The notes: a model not told the origin generated them from the letters alone. Shown: positions 1 through 14,500, counted from the first letter of the stretch. The stretch: DNA of 64,000 bases from Thereva unica (GCA_949987705.1 OX465284.1:118091052-118155051); one strand, 5' to 3'. Numbers and translations: made by a program.

Positions 1-3000
1 AAATCTCCATATTTGATGTCGGCATACGTCCATGGCGTTGGTCCGTCCATTTCATGTGTTCGTAATTCTATAGATTATTTTCGAATTAAAGGGATTTCGG
101 CCTTCGCTTGTCGGGACAAAATTTCGTGCTGTAATTTTCACGAATTAAAGGAGGCAATTGATATCCATCAATAGCACTCAGAAATATTTCATTTCCATTG
201 GTTGAGATTAATCTGTAATGAATCTGCGAGTATATAGCACATCTCATGCCAACTTCTTGTGGAATTACATAGTATTTGTCAAGAACGATTAGAAACTCAA
301 AAGGGCGGGAAATTATACTCATTATGCATGGGGTTTCCGTGAAAAGCCACATTGACACATGCTTAGGCGGATGACTCCCAGCTCAATGTTTACTACAATT
401 GTCAGTCAATGGACCAGGGGAGATTGCTCAACCCTGCAAACTTCACTCCGATTGTGTGAAAATGATGCTGCACTGTAACTTGATTGATGTATATGCTATG
501 ATGAAACGAAGGGCAAAAGAACTGCCTAAATCTGAAGCTTATCGAATAAATGGGCATGTCGTTTCGAATATAAAACTCGACAAAAAGATGGAATTGACGC
601 ACAAACGACGACATATTAAAATAAATGCCTTTGTTGTAAAAATTCACATTTCCAAATATTAAATCTGTGTTATTGAATGAGTTTTGCGTCTTCACTCTGG
701 AAATGTAAGCCTCTGGCATCTCCAAAATTGGAGTTATCTTCCTAAAACAAGCTTCAGTTGTTAGTTTTTTTTTATGTGAAAGTCCAAGCTTACGAGTCAT
801 TGTACAACGTCTAGTAGTAAGCGCTTGGTCCAAAGGAAGGAATAACACGGATAGTTAGAGTCTAGAGGGTGCTAAAAGCGGAGGCGATGGACCTTGCTTT
901 TCAACTCCTGCATGTTGTTGGAATTCACAACAAAGAAAAAAATTTGCGCGAACTTGCGATCCCTAACAAAAATCAAAACAAAAAAATTTTGTAATGGGAC
1001 TTCGATTTCTCAAAGTCAATGTCCTACAATAAAATACAAAAGCACAATTTTTTATATTTGGGCGCTTTTTTCTTGCATTATTAAACTTTTATGCTTGAAA
1101 TGTGCCTTTTTCTAGAACGGAACGTGTGAGTTATCTGACGGTGGAAATCACTTAATCAATTACGATAATTGATAAGAAGGCCGAACTGCACCAAGCTTTT
1201 TATCAAAAATTTTCGTTATCGCCTGATAACGCTTTTTTAGGTCATTTATATTCAGCTACAACAAAAACTCCTGCATTAACAAATGCCGTGTCCTGTGCCA
1301 ATATTCCAGCAAATAACTCAATTCTTCAATAATCCTTGCCTCATTGCTCATGTAATTCAATGAAAAGGGATCGCCTCCTGCCCGCTCCTTGTGTAGGAGT
1401 TTGTAACAGGAGTCCTTCTTACGCAAACTTTGATAATAATGCCAGATATGAAGCACTCCAGTAACGGTGATGTTAAAGGATCTGGAAAATGCTGTCGTTG
1501 TATGGAAAATAAATTTCCATCCCCGTTGCGTAGTGTATCCCTTTGCTGTGTCGTTATTGCTATCTGCTCGTGTTTTTGTTTTCACTCTTCATTACGTAAA
1601 GGCCCCCGTCCTGCTTTACAATGTGATTTGATGCTGGCAAGCGAAATTAAGCAGGATACATAGAAAAATGTGGTTTCCACATCCGAGGAGACTGATATCC
1701 AAGACGACGAAAGATGAAGCTCGTCTGTCTCTTGCGTACTTCATAAATCGATTACGCTGTGATAGATTCTGCTATGCCTTTTATAATCTCTCGATTAGGC
1801 AGAGCTGCGAAGGTTAAATAAAACTAATCGTGCACTCGAATGCGACTTTCAGTGTGTTTACAACTGGACGTCTTCATTTGCTACGCCAGCCCGCTTCCAC
1901 AAGAACTTCTAAGGCATGCAATTCCACTTCACATTGCCTGCACATGGAAAATTTTCACACACCACAGTTGCCGTCTCGAGGCACGTAGTACCCAACAAAT
2001 TGGCAGATAGTAAACTCCAGCAAAGTTGCAATCGATTCATAGTGACATAATGGTCTGGTGACCATTCACTCCACTACCGCCGTTATCTCCCCGAGTTATT
2101 TATAACATATTAATTGAAAGCACACAGAAACAGACACCCCGGCATTCTCTTATCTGGGAGCTTAGTCGATATTTTGTCCCATTGACCTTGAGTATCATCG
2201 CGAAATGATTTAATCACTCACTCAAGTGACGCAATAATCGACCGTTCGTAACGTGCTCTGGGGTGAGTCATGCTACACCCTTTGTCTCCAAAACATAAGA
2301 TGCCAAGGCCTCGAGGGGTGGATGGCTCGACTCAATCATCCTGAAAAGGCTGCAATTACCTTCCAGGTTAAACTAGCGGGAATGGTCTAGACTCGGGAAT
2401 GAAGTAGTTCTAGATTTCGTTATGCCTATCAATGGGCATAATTAGGGTAATTACCCCCGCGAAATCCAGTCCACGGGTTCTGATTATCGCGTGTGCTCTA
2501 AAATCGAAGCTTGTCCAAGTTTTGTTTGACAAGTGGGAAGCGTTTTTGCGGCAATTTAATTATTTCACTTTCCGCGAATTCTGGGTTTGTAGTAAATATA
2601 AAATAGAATTGTATTTTCAGAGGCAGCTTTATTGATTGAGTTGCCTTTGTAATTGCTCAACACTTTACTTGCGCAACGTTGAATGTAGAAAATGTGCATT
2701 CTCTTATTCTAGCCAGATTCTAGGTTCATTTTACAAAATATTGTAAAACCCAGGGTCTGAATTCACGGTATAAAGTAAAAGCACTGTTATTGGTGGCCGT
2801 GTTATCCTTAGAAGTGTGCATAACGGGCACCAATTGCGGACATTGAGGTTTCTTCAAATTTAGTTATCGTGGGTGACCTAGCTATTGTTCAGATTTTATA
2901 ATGCTTAAATTCATTTACAAGCAGACTTTACACCCTGTTAACAAGCTTTGCTCTAAACAAGATTTAATCTAAAAATCATTAGAAAAAGTCTGTGGCTGGC

Positions 3001-5595
3001 TAAAACTTTCTGTCGCATCCATTAGATAACAAAAAATTCAATCATATTGCAACAAAGTAGAAAAATCAAAATCAATCAAAACCGCGAACGAATTAGATGT
3101 GATTTCTATGGATTCATTCATCACCAGCGCCGCAGCAATAAAAATGGCTGTGCGAGCTCCGAAGTCGGCTTCTTTACTCCAAAGCTCGACAACACATACA
3201 ATCGTTGCTTACTGTTCTCCTCTAATCTGCTGTCACGATTAGTAGTAAAGTCACGTCCGCACTCGAGGAAAAATCCGATGACACCTACCCAAAATAAATA
3301 TTACAGCAGCTGAGCAGCAAATCGGGAAAAAACAAACAGACCTATAATTGATTTTATAATGAGCTGTGCGCCGATAACGAATTAACAACATTCGTTCGTT
3401 CGCAGCTACAGAGCGAACGGCCAACACACAGCGGGCGTGATGACGGACTTTAAACGAAAGCATGAAATTCGATATGGAATTTAATTTGAAACAGATCCAC
3501 TTTAAATTAAACAATTTTTCGCAAATTGCAAGAGCCCCGGTGGGCTGTTGCTATGATAACCCAGCTCGAGCCAGAGCCCGTGGTGGAGACGCGGATAACC
3601 AAGCTGCACAGAAGGTAGATACGTACTCAAGCTATTTTTAGAGAGCCCCAGAGATATAGAAGCCGTGGGAACGACACGAGGCAATCAAGTGAACAGGGTT
3701 GCGCCAAGGATAACGCAAGGAAGTCCACATAAATAAAGGCATTCTCAACAGTTTTCAGGTTTGGGTTTTGAAAGCCTGCATGCAAATAGAGCGCCTAAGA
3801 TCGTCTCTTGCCCAAAATTCGCTGTAGAACGTGTTTCCGGCATCCGGTATTGTTTCAAGAAACGCTTAAAATCTTTAAAACCTTAATTTAAGAAATCTTT
3901 TGCTTAGAAAACTTAACAATGACGAACAGCTCAGCCCAAGTTCTGTGTAGCACCAACAAGAGAACTTCGTGAGCGGTTCGACAACACTATCAGGGATATT
4001 TTCCGATTTTTTATATCATTCCCTCACTAATGAAAAATTCCAGTCAATGGAAAAGTACAGCTGGATTGAAACTGTCTTCTAGTCTGTCTGCGAGTTATAT
4101 GTCGACGAAAACAATGTCAATAAATGAGTGAAGATTTGGCTAAACAATATGCATCCATCGCAGGCCCCATACGAGATTTGCGTAATTACATAATTCGGGA
4201 ATTCTGCGGCGTGGTGGGACTCGGTCTTGGATGGTATCGCCGTCTGCCACATAAATTAACGGACAGCCCAGCTCCAAAGCAAGACACGGCGACGGAGCTC
4301 GGAATCTGACAAATTGTCTACAGGCAGCGACCGGCCGACAATCGCCGTATTTCGCTCAGTAAGAACGGGCAGAACAAAGTATGTAATTGGAATTGAACGG
4401 GAGTACGGGCGACGACAAGACTTCGGCGTTTGGCAAAAGTTCGTCGAAAACACAAACAAAAGCTTTCAGAGAAAGCCCCGATCACATCGTCGAATCGCGA
4501 ACCCCGGCGCACTGAACACAGCGGGCGAGCATACGCCGACTTCAGCTTCCTCGTATTCGAAATAAATTAGTAACGAAGGCTGCCATCAAAGTCAGCGCGC
4601 CTCCAACCCCCCTAGCCCAGTGAAAGCTGTGCTAGGGCCCTAACCCGTCGGTCGAAGGGCGACCAGCGGAAGGGGAGCGTTTCATTCGGGTTTCGGGAGC
4701 CACCGTCTTACTCGGCTGCGATAGCATCACAACTCACAGAACCCCCGTACACTCCCCATCAGAAAAGCTCCGATGGCCTTGGCCATGACTCTTGGTGTTT
4801 GGCGTAAGCTGTTGGCTCGCTAGCTGCCTCCCCCCGACGCTGCCCCCGAAATCCAACCAGTCCTCACAAAGAACTCGGATGCCGATGTATGATGTGTGTA
4901 TTTCGCTTTGCATACGAAACGAATACCAGAGCCAACACGTGTTTATGCCTGTCCCTTATTTCTGCTCCGCACGGGTGGGGTCGGCGTGGGGTGTCGTCAG
5001 GTACCTTTCGTTTTACTACAGAATGCTGGCTTTGTAGTACGCTTGTATAGTGTTGCCACAGTAACTAAATCCTGCCTTGCCTCTGCAGCCATTTGATAAG
5101 ATTGAATCGCGTTAACCTACGGGCTGGGAGGCCCCTTATGAGCTACGGTAGGTGATTAGGTAATGGGAGCCTGATATCCAGTTCTACCGGAAACAGTTCG
5201 TGCCTGCTACAGTTTGCGTGCTCTGTCTTTATGATTCCTGTGTACTCTGTTGACACTTTCTCCACTGGCTCCAGATGTGCTATCCAGTCGTACATACACT
5301 CGCGAGGCATGTATGACTTTTGCACAACTCGGAAACTCGCGATGTCAAGAGGCTCAGCCCGTTTGATTTCGAATGTGGGTGTAATTTATCAGATATAACA
5401 GACTCCCCATGGTTCTCGCAAGCCCTTCTCCCGCTCTTCAAGCGATTTTTAAGTCGCAGAGCCAAGTTGGAAACTGAACTCGATTAGGGACAACGAGAGT
5501 TTTCAAATCTAAAGTTACACGAACTTGGACGAACTTGGTTATTGATCGTGGCAGACAAGCTAGAGTACTCAGCAGTTGCTCTAAAAAAGGTGGTA
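1..5595. other. Gene-free stretch left of the pogo-like transposon
   Basis: I find no coding region I can support. Open frames here are short, overlap on opposite strands (for example 399-662 plus against 402-848 minus), carry no recognisable domain and are not joined by convincing splice sites. Around 4607-4640 there is a small GC-rich hairpin-like stretch with no known function. Distal regulatory sequence or old unrecognisable repeats are possible. Confidence 0.5.
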
Positions 5596-8514
5596 GGGTA
5601 GAAGTGGCACCCTCCGACACGTTTACATATTTTTACGATTTTCAGCCAAATTATCTGCTTATTTTATAAGCAATTGTTCCCGAATTGTAATTGGAATATA
5701 TGTTAGTCAAAACAAAACTAAACATTTGATTATCTTCTTTATGTTTTATTTAATGATTTTTTTTTTTTAAATATATATTTGACCAAGGTACCCCTTAACG
5801 GGGCACCTCCGTAAGCAACGTGGGGTACCTTTCACACCTATAATAAAACTGTAAAAAAAGGCCAAAATGATTAATTTTAAGAAAAATGTTTTATTTCAGT
5901 TAAAAAAATAAATTAAAAGAAAACATATCCAGCTTGTCAAAATAAATAACTTACATTTTTGTAAAGGAAGAACATGAAGATAATTAAATAAATATATTAT
6001 TCATTAAATAAACATAAAGGAACATAAAGTTAATTAAATAAATCGCATCTATTTCTTCTTATTAACGTACATCAAGTGAACTCAAGTTAACTTCAAAAAT
6101 ATATTTAGTGGCAGATCGCATTGTTCCCGCTGGATGGAATGGTTGTGGAAGTTTTAAAAATATATCGGTCCTCAAAACATAGCTGCAGTCTTCTATAATG
6201 GGCTCATAAAATGTCCAAGAGAAGCTCTGTTTTCTTAAAAAGAAAATCATAAAACCAGAATTGTTTTCAGAAATGGCTGTAATTCGACCCACATAGTATA
6301 AATCCTTTTTACCACCAAACCTAACCAAAACAAAATCTCCCTTTTTAAGAATGTCGCCACTACACAAAACATATTTTTCATACCCATATTTCTTATTTTC
6401 TTGATCAGTGTCAATGAGACTGTCATTTTCTGATAAAGGGCCAGAATTGTTCGAATCTGCATAGCTGAGGACATCATCATCAGACGTTTCTGATGTTGAT
6501 TGATTCATCTTTAGCCTTTTATCCTTCTCAGTTTTTTTTAATACATTTTGCTCCACGTCATTTTTTCCTGGAGAATCGGTGAAGATACGAGATCTTCCAG
6601 CATTTATACGTTTTTTTTTTTGGAACTAATGGGACTAGTGGCCTTAGTATTTCTGGCGATATTAAACCAATGGAAGCGGACGAGTTTTGTTCGGAGTCAG
6701 TTATTTGAGTATTTTGCATTCCTTCTACTGGAACTGATAACTGGTCCAAATTTTCATCAATAAAAAACTCATTATCATCAAAGATTAATTGATTAAAAGG
6801 AGAAATACCAGTCCGTTCAAAGCCTTTTGTGATGTTAACTGGCGTAAAAGACCGAAGAAAAGGTAATCGGGTTAATGAACAAATATGATCAATGCATACA
6901 GCTTTGCCGGAATTGTTAATTAGAAAATCATTAAAAGATTGTTTGCAGAACTGTTTAAATGGGCCAAACACAGTAACGTCTAGTGGCTGTAACTTGTGTG
7001 AGGAATGAGGTGGTAACGTTAGTAGAACAATTCCATTTTCGCGGCAAAAAACTATTGCATCCAAGCTACAATGAGAGTTGTGATTATCTAATATAAGAAG
7101 TATTGGTTTCGTTTTACTGCAGGCAGTTTGTTCTTTAATGTGCCTTAAAACATCGGCAAAAAGCTCAGCAACCATCCATCCATTTTTGGAAAGCAATGCG
7201 ATAGAACCAGTAACAGAATCTCTCAAAAATTTTGGATTTTGACGCTTTCGTGGAAATACATAAATTGGCGGTAGGTAATTGCCGGCGGCGCCTATAATGC
7301 CGACCATAGTTACCAGAGTACCTCTTTCGGCGGAGCTTATTTGGCCAACCACTCTTTTTCCCTTTTCTGCTATAACCTAAGTTAAAAAATATTTGTTAAA
7401 CAAATAAATGAAAGTTATCTACAATAAAAAAATACTCTTGGTGCATCCAAAACTGTAGAAATTCCGGTCTCGTCTAAATTATATACATCCTTAGGGGCAA
7501 AATGGTATCTTTCATATACGTTTTTCAAGTTTGCTTGAAACTCATCTACAGCAGTTTTAGTGAAGCCCCGTATTCTAGCAATGCTGGTGTTTTCCGGCTT
7601 CCTTAGGCTTAGCGTTGGGTTTCGTCTCATGAAACCTTTAAGCCAATCCTATCCGGCCTTTTGGTTCGTTTCCCAAGATTTTGGAAAAGGAATTTTTATA
7701 TATTTTGCATAATCAAAAACGAATTTTTTTGCTGCTTCATAACTCATCCCAAACTTTAATTCTGAACATTTTTTAAAATATTTGACAAGTTCGCTTTCTT
7801 GTAATTTGGTAAAAATTTGCCTTGATGCAAACTTAGATTGATACAGAAACACATCCTCATTTGAACTTTGTCCAGAATCCTCAAGAGGTAAACAAGTTGG
7901 CTTTTTATTTCTATATACTTTAATCCTAGTAATAAGGGTGGTTCGTTTGATACCATATTTTCTGGATATCGATGAGACGGATTCCTTCTTAATAAGTATA
8001 TCAAAAATAGCCTTCTTCATGGAGTTTTCATCAATTTCTTTCCTGTCGGTTTTTCTTTTATAGTTTCGAACCATTTTTGCTTAACTAAAACTATCGGGGT
8101 ACATTCGACAGGTGTCGAAGCTTCCCCAGATTTGCTGACGGAGGTACCCCGTTTTCGGTAAAAAATTCAATTGTTTATATATTTTTTTCTATTTAAGGTA
8201 TGTCAAAAATTATTAAAATTATTAAAAATATACACACTCACATTGTAAAAACTAGACACTCGATTAGATTTAACGTGCCGGAAACAATAAAATAATTAAT
8301 TTTTTCACAAACAATTTCTATAAAAAAATAGTCAAAAAGAGGAAAAACCGTCTAACACCTCCGAATGACGGCCGACAACTGGAATAATTTCGTCACTAAC
8401 TTGAATTATGAACACGAACATTCAGGATTTTTCTCATATTTTTAGGAAAACATTTTGTGGGTTTTGTTGAAGTTGTCGTAGGTGCCCCGTTGTCGGAGGT
8501 TGACACTTCTACCC
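5596..8514 (-). mobile_element. pogo/Tigger-like DNA transposon (about 2.9 kb), autonomous-type but defective
   Basis: Both ends carry the inverted repeat GGGTAGAAGTG followed by a near-identical CCTCCGACA block, and both ends are flanked by TA (5594-5595 and 8515-8516), the target duplication of the Tc1/mariner/pogo superfamily. The interior encodes a psq-type helix-turn-helix plus DDE_1 transposase on the minus strand. Short motifs related to GGTRCCCCGTT recur inside both ends and may be transposase-binding sites (inference). Because the transposase is broken, this copy could only move if another copy supplied the enzyme. Confidence 0.9.
6062..8074 (-). pseudogene. pogo/Tigger-like transposase, inactivated by a stop and a frameshift
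   Basis: Read on the minus strand from ATG 8074. The N-terminus is a psq helix-turn-helix with a conserved YGIKRTTL core. The DDE_1 catalytic core follows: first Asp in NLDETG, second Asp in LILDNHNSH, third Asp in LQPLDV, with 35 residues between the second and third (DD35D). A 59 bp GT-AG intron lies at 7377-7435 (AGA|GTATTT ... CTTAG|GTT) and joins the frame cleanly. Two lesions break the product. A TAG at 7649-7651 sits between QKAG and DWLKGF, where the family has an uninterrupted block. An 11-base A run (coding strand; 6611-6621) shifts the frame by one base, so the conserved C-terminal tail continues in the next frame down to 6062. With ten A's the frame would be continuous, so an assembly or sequencing error in the run is possible. 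The stop codon is harder to explain that way. Confidence 0.88.
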
Positions 8515-8516
8515 TA

Positions 8517-10400
8517 CCTATCTCAATTAAGCAGCTTTAAAGTCGATACTATTTCTATCGTGGTTGTTTTGTTGGTTTTGCTGAAACAGCGCAGACAACA
8601 AATTACTTTTCAAGGCTATTCGTGAATTGCTAGGAAAGAGTTTCGTTAAAGAACGTCCGCAACCGCAACGGTATTGTAGAACTGTTAAGGTCGAAGGAAC
8701 ACAATGCGACAGGGACGGCAACGGGGAAACATTGATACCCGTGGACGAAGGTTGTGTTCGTACATGCTTGTGCATGAATTTTGCGGTGCCGTGGTCCGTT
8801 CTCCTCGCATGTGGTTCCACCAGTGCTTTATGTTAAAAATCAATTCTGCTAATCGATTCTTTATTTAGCGGACATACGTGCCCAAATGTTTTCCATGCTC
8901 TGCAATGTCGATTTAGAAGACATATGTATGTATGTACATAAATAAGTAATTTAATGAATAAAATACCTCTTTCACCGTTCGTTACTAAGAGGATATGAAC
9001 TTAGTCTTCCAAATACTCAATGCGGCCCTCGAGGAACTACAGAACTATGGCATTTAAGTTCTTGTTTTGGTCTAAAGCTGTCAACTGAAAAGTGAATTTG
9101 TTGCTTTCTTCAATAAGGGAAATTCGACCAAGGACGCCTTTAACGTGAGCTTTAAGTTCGGATCGAGCAGATACGCCCTAATGCTAATTTTAGAGAATGG
9201 CAAGCGGCAGTGCTTTATCCGAAAAGATTGGCCTCAAAACATTCCCTTAAATATGTTCAGTTGATTGTTCTCCGAATCACGACCTGAAAGAGACACCGCA
9301 CTACGTTCATTCGAATACGAGCACTCCAGTCCCGGCAGAACCGCTCCTTTATAACCCAATGCTTGACGACTGCTGCTCGGCGCACAAACATTACACGCAT
9401 TTATATATGTGTATTATTTCGTGTTTATTGTTTTATCACGAACGAAGGCAGTTCACCTCTTTGCGTCGTAAATGTAATAAAACTGAGAAGGGTATTCCCA
9501 GCCCCGAGTCCTCGCACATGAAGGATCCCACCTCGAAGAGAGCCCTGCACCTTTCATGTAGCAGCGCCGAAGCGCCTACCTCTCTGTTTTGGGATCCTAC
9601 TTTCGACCATGCTTTATTTTCATTCAAGATATCCTGGAAAAACCCATACACAGGCATGATTAAGGATTAAAATCAGTTTGGCTACGGCTTCACATTTTTG
9701 TAACAGATTTCGGGTCGCATCCAGCAGTCCGCGACAGGCCAGTGAGTGATAAAGAATATAGGTTTCCGTGCGGAGTGTCTGTACTTTTGTACCTGGGTCG
9801 TAAGTAGTGCCTACGGTCAGTGTTGACGAAGCTCAAGGATGAAATATTTATTAATTTCTTAATTTTAAGGAGCTGGAAAGTTTGTAAATAGTTTCTGTGT
9901 AAGTGAAGGCCAAGAACGCCTTGAAAATGTTTTCAACTTGTGAATTTTAATTTTTTCGGACCACTAAAACGGACGGGGAGGAGAAGTGTAAAAGGAATTT
10001 GGTGGAAGATTTGTTATATCGCCACGAACTACATTATTGTGGGCGCTTTTTTGAGCTGCTTTTGAATGTATGCATGACTCTATTAAATGATTCTTTAATC
10101 TTCTAAGTAACTAGTGCTAGATCTCCTTTTGTGAGAAGGTTTGCTGCTGCATTGTGCTGGCTACAATCTGTTCGGACGAATTTAAATATGTAGTTTTGTT
10201 ATGTTACGTGAATTAAGACCAATACAATTTAGACAAAAGCAAACTTCGACAATAACAAGTTCATAATACATTTAAGTAAGTGACTGTAAATCCTAGCGAG
10301 GGTGTGTAGTGGCTGATTTAGGATTTGAAAGTCGTGAAAACCGTTGCGCGGTCGAGCGTTAGACGGTTATAGTCACAGTGGTCCAATGAGCATTCGCTTA
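8517..10400. other. Gene-free stretch
   Basis: No supported gene. The open frame at 9359-9670 (plus) and its antisense partner have no domain, no conserved-looking motif and no splice context. Short TATG/TACA microsatellite-like sequence lies near 8920-8940. Confidence 0.45.
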
Positions 10401-10985
10401 TCCTACGGCGGTAGAACTGACCATCAACCTTGACATTTTCACCAGATCATTCCAGTCATGGACACAGCAGCCCAATCGGTTACACTGGTGCCCAATATCG
10501 GTAGTGTTGCTTGTTGACATACGCATTTAAACGGAACCGTGCTCCGTCACTCAACCAAATCGTGTGTACAGATCGAAATCAGCATCACATGTTAATCCGA
10601 TCTGTTAAGACTCTGAGTTCGGGTTTAGTAACCTCGAAAAACTCTGGGGAAGCCCTACACAGAGGCTCTGGACAGGCAAGTGCGGCGGAGGCTACTTTTT
10701 GACGAAGAATATGCCTGCTAATTTCCAAGGAATCCTTCGTGCTTGGATATACACTTCAGAATAACTCTGTTAGCAGATGCGACAGTGTTTAAATCGGTGA
10801 ATTTCTTTGTAACCTTTGATTTAACTATACATGAACTAATGGCATTTAGGGCTGCTTGTCTGGCAATATAAAGATAGCAGTGCCCTTGTTTTTCGCTTTC
10901 CAAATTGACGAGCACGGAACTACTTTCAACCACTTCCAACATTTGGGTCCATAAACTCCGAAATAAGACAATTCGGTTTTAAAAA
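10400..10985 (-). mobile_element. Decayed LINE fragment, RNase H region (I/Jockey-like)
   Basis: On the minus strand, 10942 to 10718 reads as the retrotransposon RNase H block: ARQAALNAISS (family: DSQAAL.A), then spaced residues ending in SKHEGFLGN (family: W..GHEG..GN). Downstream, in shifted frames, come CPEP and further tail-like sequence down to about 10.5 kb. Catalytic residues are altered and stops interrupt the frame, so it is a dead remnant. The clade assignment is by memory of motif style only. Confidence 0.5.
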
Positions 10986-11501
10986 TCACTTGCCGCGCCG
11001 AACTCAACGATATCCAATCCAAAGTCTACCACACCCTGCATAAGCGTACTCCTCAAATGTGCCTTTCTGCAAATGCAGAGAGTGGTTATATCATAAAAAC
11101 CGGAAACGGATATCTTCACTATATTAATATTTGGTAAATTGTCCTATTGCTTCCAGATGATTCAGTGTGTACTGAAAATAAGCAGGTGTTTATTTCGTCC
11201 TACTTTATTGAATTGAAAATCGAAGATCTGTGTATTGCCACCTGCTTTATAATGTCAACAATTTTATAGTAATAATTGCATAGTTTACACTGCTAACAAT
11301 TTTCCTCTTTTCCTTTTAGATATTAAAGAAAACTGAATCATTCCTTGGATCAAAGGAAAATTATCAAACAGAAGAATCAACTGAATTGAGAAGGAAAATC
11401 TGAATTGAAATATATAACAGAAGAGCAACAAAATTGGACATAGCCTGTAGAAATTAAATAGATGCCAAACTAGAAAAAACAAATTGTTACTAGTTCGGCC
11501 G

Positions 11502-14500
11502 ATGTTATCCGCTGTTGAGAATTTCGGACCTGCCGCCGCAGCAGCACCGACACCACATGTATATGCACATCATCATCCTTTTGCAATTGCTGCAGCCGCC
11601 GCAGCCGCTGGTTCAGCTGCCGCAGCCGCTGCAGCTGTAATGCCAAGCCAAACTCAGACATCTTTAGAACACTATACAATAGCCCATTCACCACTTTTAG
11701 CAAGACCAGGATCTTTGGGTAGTACAGGACTATTCCTGCCCCCAAGTCAAATCAGTGCACTGCCATCAACACAAGGCTCTCCAGGGGCCGCAAGGTCACC
11801 ACAACTGAACAGCGACCAAAACGCTTCCGTGGCGCAAGTCATGTCGTCGGCGGAATTTGCAAGACCTCATCCCAAGCAGCCGCGTTATACTAATAACAAT
11901 AACAATAATAGTAATATTAGTAATAACAATATAAATAGCAACGGCATTCCATTACATTTGCGTAACACAAAAATTAGCAGCAATTGTCACAGCGGCTCCA
12001 TACCTTCATCACGGGTGAAATACTCATCAGAACAGTCTGGTCCTGTCAATCTCGCTACAAACAATAACAATAGCAGTAATAGTGGCATACATAGCAACAA
12101 TACACCTCCGCCGAACATAGACACGTTGAATGGCGGATCAACAGTCAGCCAGCAATCGGTATCCAATGAGGCTGATGTTATGGCCGGAATTTATGCACAA
12201 AAACTTCCATACCCAACAACCCCCGTCGTTACAAATGCAGCAGCAGCCGCTGCAGCTGCATACCAATTCAACTACCCCCACATTTATGGAAGAGGAGCTA
12301 TCTATGGGTGAGTCCTTAGCTTTCACACAGTTAACCAAATCTTTATTATTAACTCCACTATTTACAGGACGTCAGCTCTCTACCCCAGCCATCCTCTAAA
12401 TAGTCGTAATCAATTGCACAGCCGCCCAACGTACATAGGACCGCAACATGAACCGTTTTCATATCTCCCGCCACCTGTGACTTACAGTCCGCCGTCAGTG
12501 CCAGCGCCGCCAGGCTTACTGAGGCCACCGCTGTCAGGCCAATCTCTTACCTTGGGAAATCCGCACTCAACCGCTAATTTGTTAAACAACACTCATAGCA
12601 ACAGTACTAGTTCTCTATGCGTTAATCAATTACCTATGATGCCAGACCGACAGCATTTACCTATGCACCAGGTGTCCCCACCTGGACTTGTATCCACCGA
12701 TCGTTCACAACCAATATCAACTATTAGAGAAAAGGACTCTCTTAAGAATTCTGCGTCCTACCTAAACGGAAAAATGAACCCCTCTACACCCAACGCAACG
12801 GCTGGTTTCAAAGTGCCATGTGGAAAGGAAGGATCTATGAAGCACAGGATCCTCACACGTCCTCCTTACGGTGAGCGGGATCCGAGGAGGAGATCTCCCA
12901 TTACCACAACTTTATTGAGGTAGGTCTTTGTTGCATAAAGTTAATGTATAACCACAACAATTTTTTGTCAGGTCCTCCAGCAGTGGTAGTGCCCCCAGCA
13001 ACTTTTCAAAGGGCGCTTTCATCGAGTTGTCTAATGGGGTCCTCCGCAGAGTCGAAGACATGAGGACAGAAGATTTTATTCAATCGGCAGAGAAGAGTCC
13101 GCACCACCAATTGGCCGACTCGACTGTCGTTAAAATCGATAATACTCTGAATAGTGTGATCATTACCTTTAGCTACGATAAGAATCGGTCAAAGGTGAGT
13201 ACTACTAGCTTTATGAGCTCAAATATATTCCGCGATTCTTTGATCTGCCTAACTTTTATCTACGAGTTTTCAATGAGTGAAGAAATTAGAGTTGCTAATG
13301 AATCCGAAAGACGTGCAGAATTGCAGACGGAACTCGCTCCTGACAGAGGAACTGATCACTCAGCAATTTTTGTTATTATCGTCAAGATGGACAGGTCTCT
13401 ACAGAAGTATCGATCTGCCAGTCGACTTCTACGGCCCGACTACCTCTGTAATGTGTAGATTCGTCGGCTCCCCGATTCGCCGCTTCATTTTATTATTTTA
13501 TGACCATGTTTTCCTATAAACCAGAACAAAATGTGTAAATTCACGCTGATGTTTCAGGCCAAGACGTAGCACGCCGATCGGCACTTCTTTGGGGGTCGGG
13601 CCTTAAGGGTGTTTTACTCTATGATGATCTCATAAGATCAACGAAGATGAAAGCGCGAATGTGGAGAACAGGTAGAAGGCGACGAATTCCGGATTCTTAA
13701 AATTTGTAAAAACCCGGTCTGCGACTCCGATTTGCATTTTCAATTTAAATTAAGCTAAATATAAAAAAATCTCCAGTAACTTCTCACTTTGTGAAAACCC
13801 ATCTTATTGGCAACTGTCGGTGGTACTGATTGCTGCAGAATGTTCTGTTGCCAATAGACAACTTAGAACCCATAAATATGTTAAGTATACCATAAGCGAC
13901 ATCAAACTCGCCACCCAAGAAGCAATTCAAGCAGAGTAAAATTTATTTCTACTGCAGTTCCATTCTTCCCCCTGTCGTTGATCATACTATATGCTACGCA
14001 GTTTAGCATGCATCTGCTGCTTTTATGTGCCTTTGTCTAAGAAAAGCGAAGGTGTAAATTTTACTCGTCCGCATTCTAGTAATTAAATCCCACAAAGTAA
14101 GAAATACCCATTCGCCTTTCATTGTTGACGCTTGCTTGAGCTCCAATTATCTCAAGTCAAGAACAGTTTTCTCAAGTTCTTTTCCACTACTATTTTCCTT
14201 TTGTATTTTCTTCCCTTAGCTTCCGCTACAGTTATGTCCTGACCTTGGTTACTTTTACTGCCTATTTTAAGGTGAAGAAACCGGAGTCTTGATCTTTAAA
14301 CTATGAAGAAGGAACTCGATACATCCGCGATATTTGAAATTTTATTTGTTTCCGATTACATGCATTCTGCTACATGAAGATCAATACAATCATGTTTTAG
14401 TTAAATATTTAACAATGTATTTTTTATTTTGTTTTAGGCCGATGTTGAAGTATTTCCGGAACACCCCTTCTTCGTTTACGGGCAAGGATGGGCTTCGTGC

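Noticed and set aside
399..848. Overlapping open frames on both strands (87 and 148 codons)
   Set aside because: They overlap each other antisense, have no domain and no splice context; probably chance in AT-rich sequence.
9359..9670. Plus-strand 103-codon open frame
   Set aside because: Open on both strands at once, no motif, and codon content does not look coding.
13027..13458. A separate 143-codon protein
   Set aside because: It is Atx-1 exon 3 plus intron read-through past the donor at 13195.
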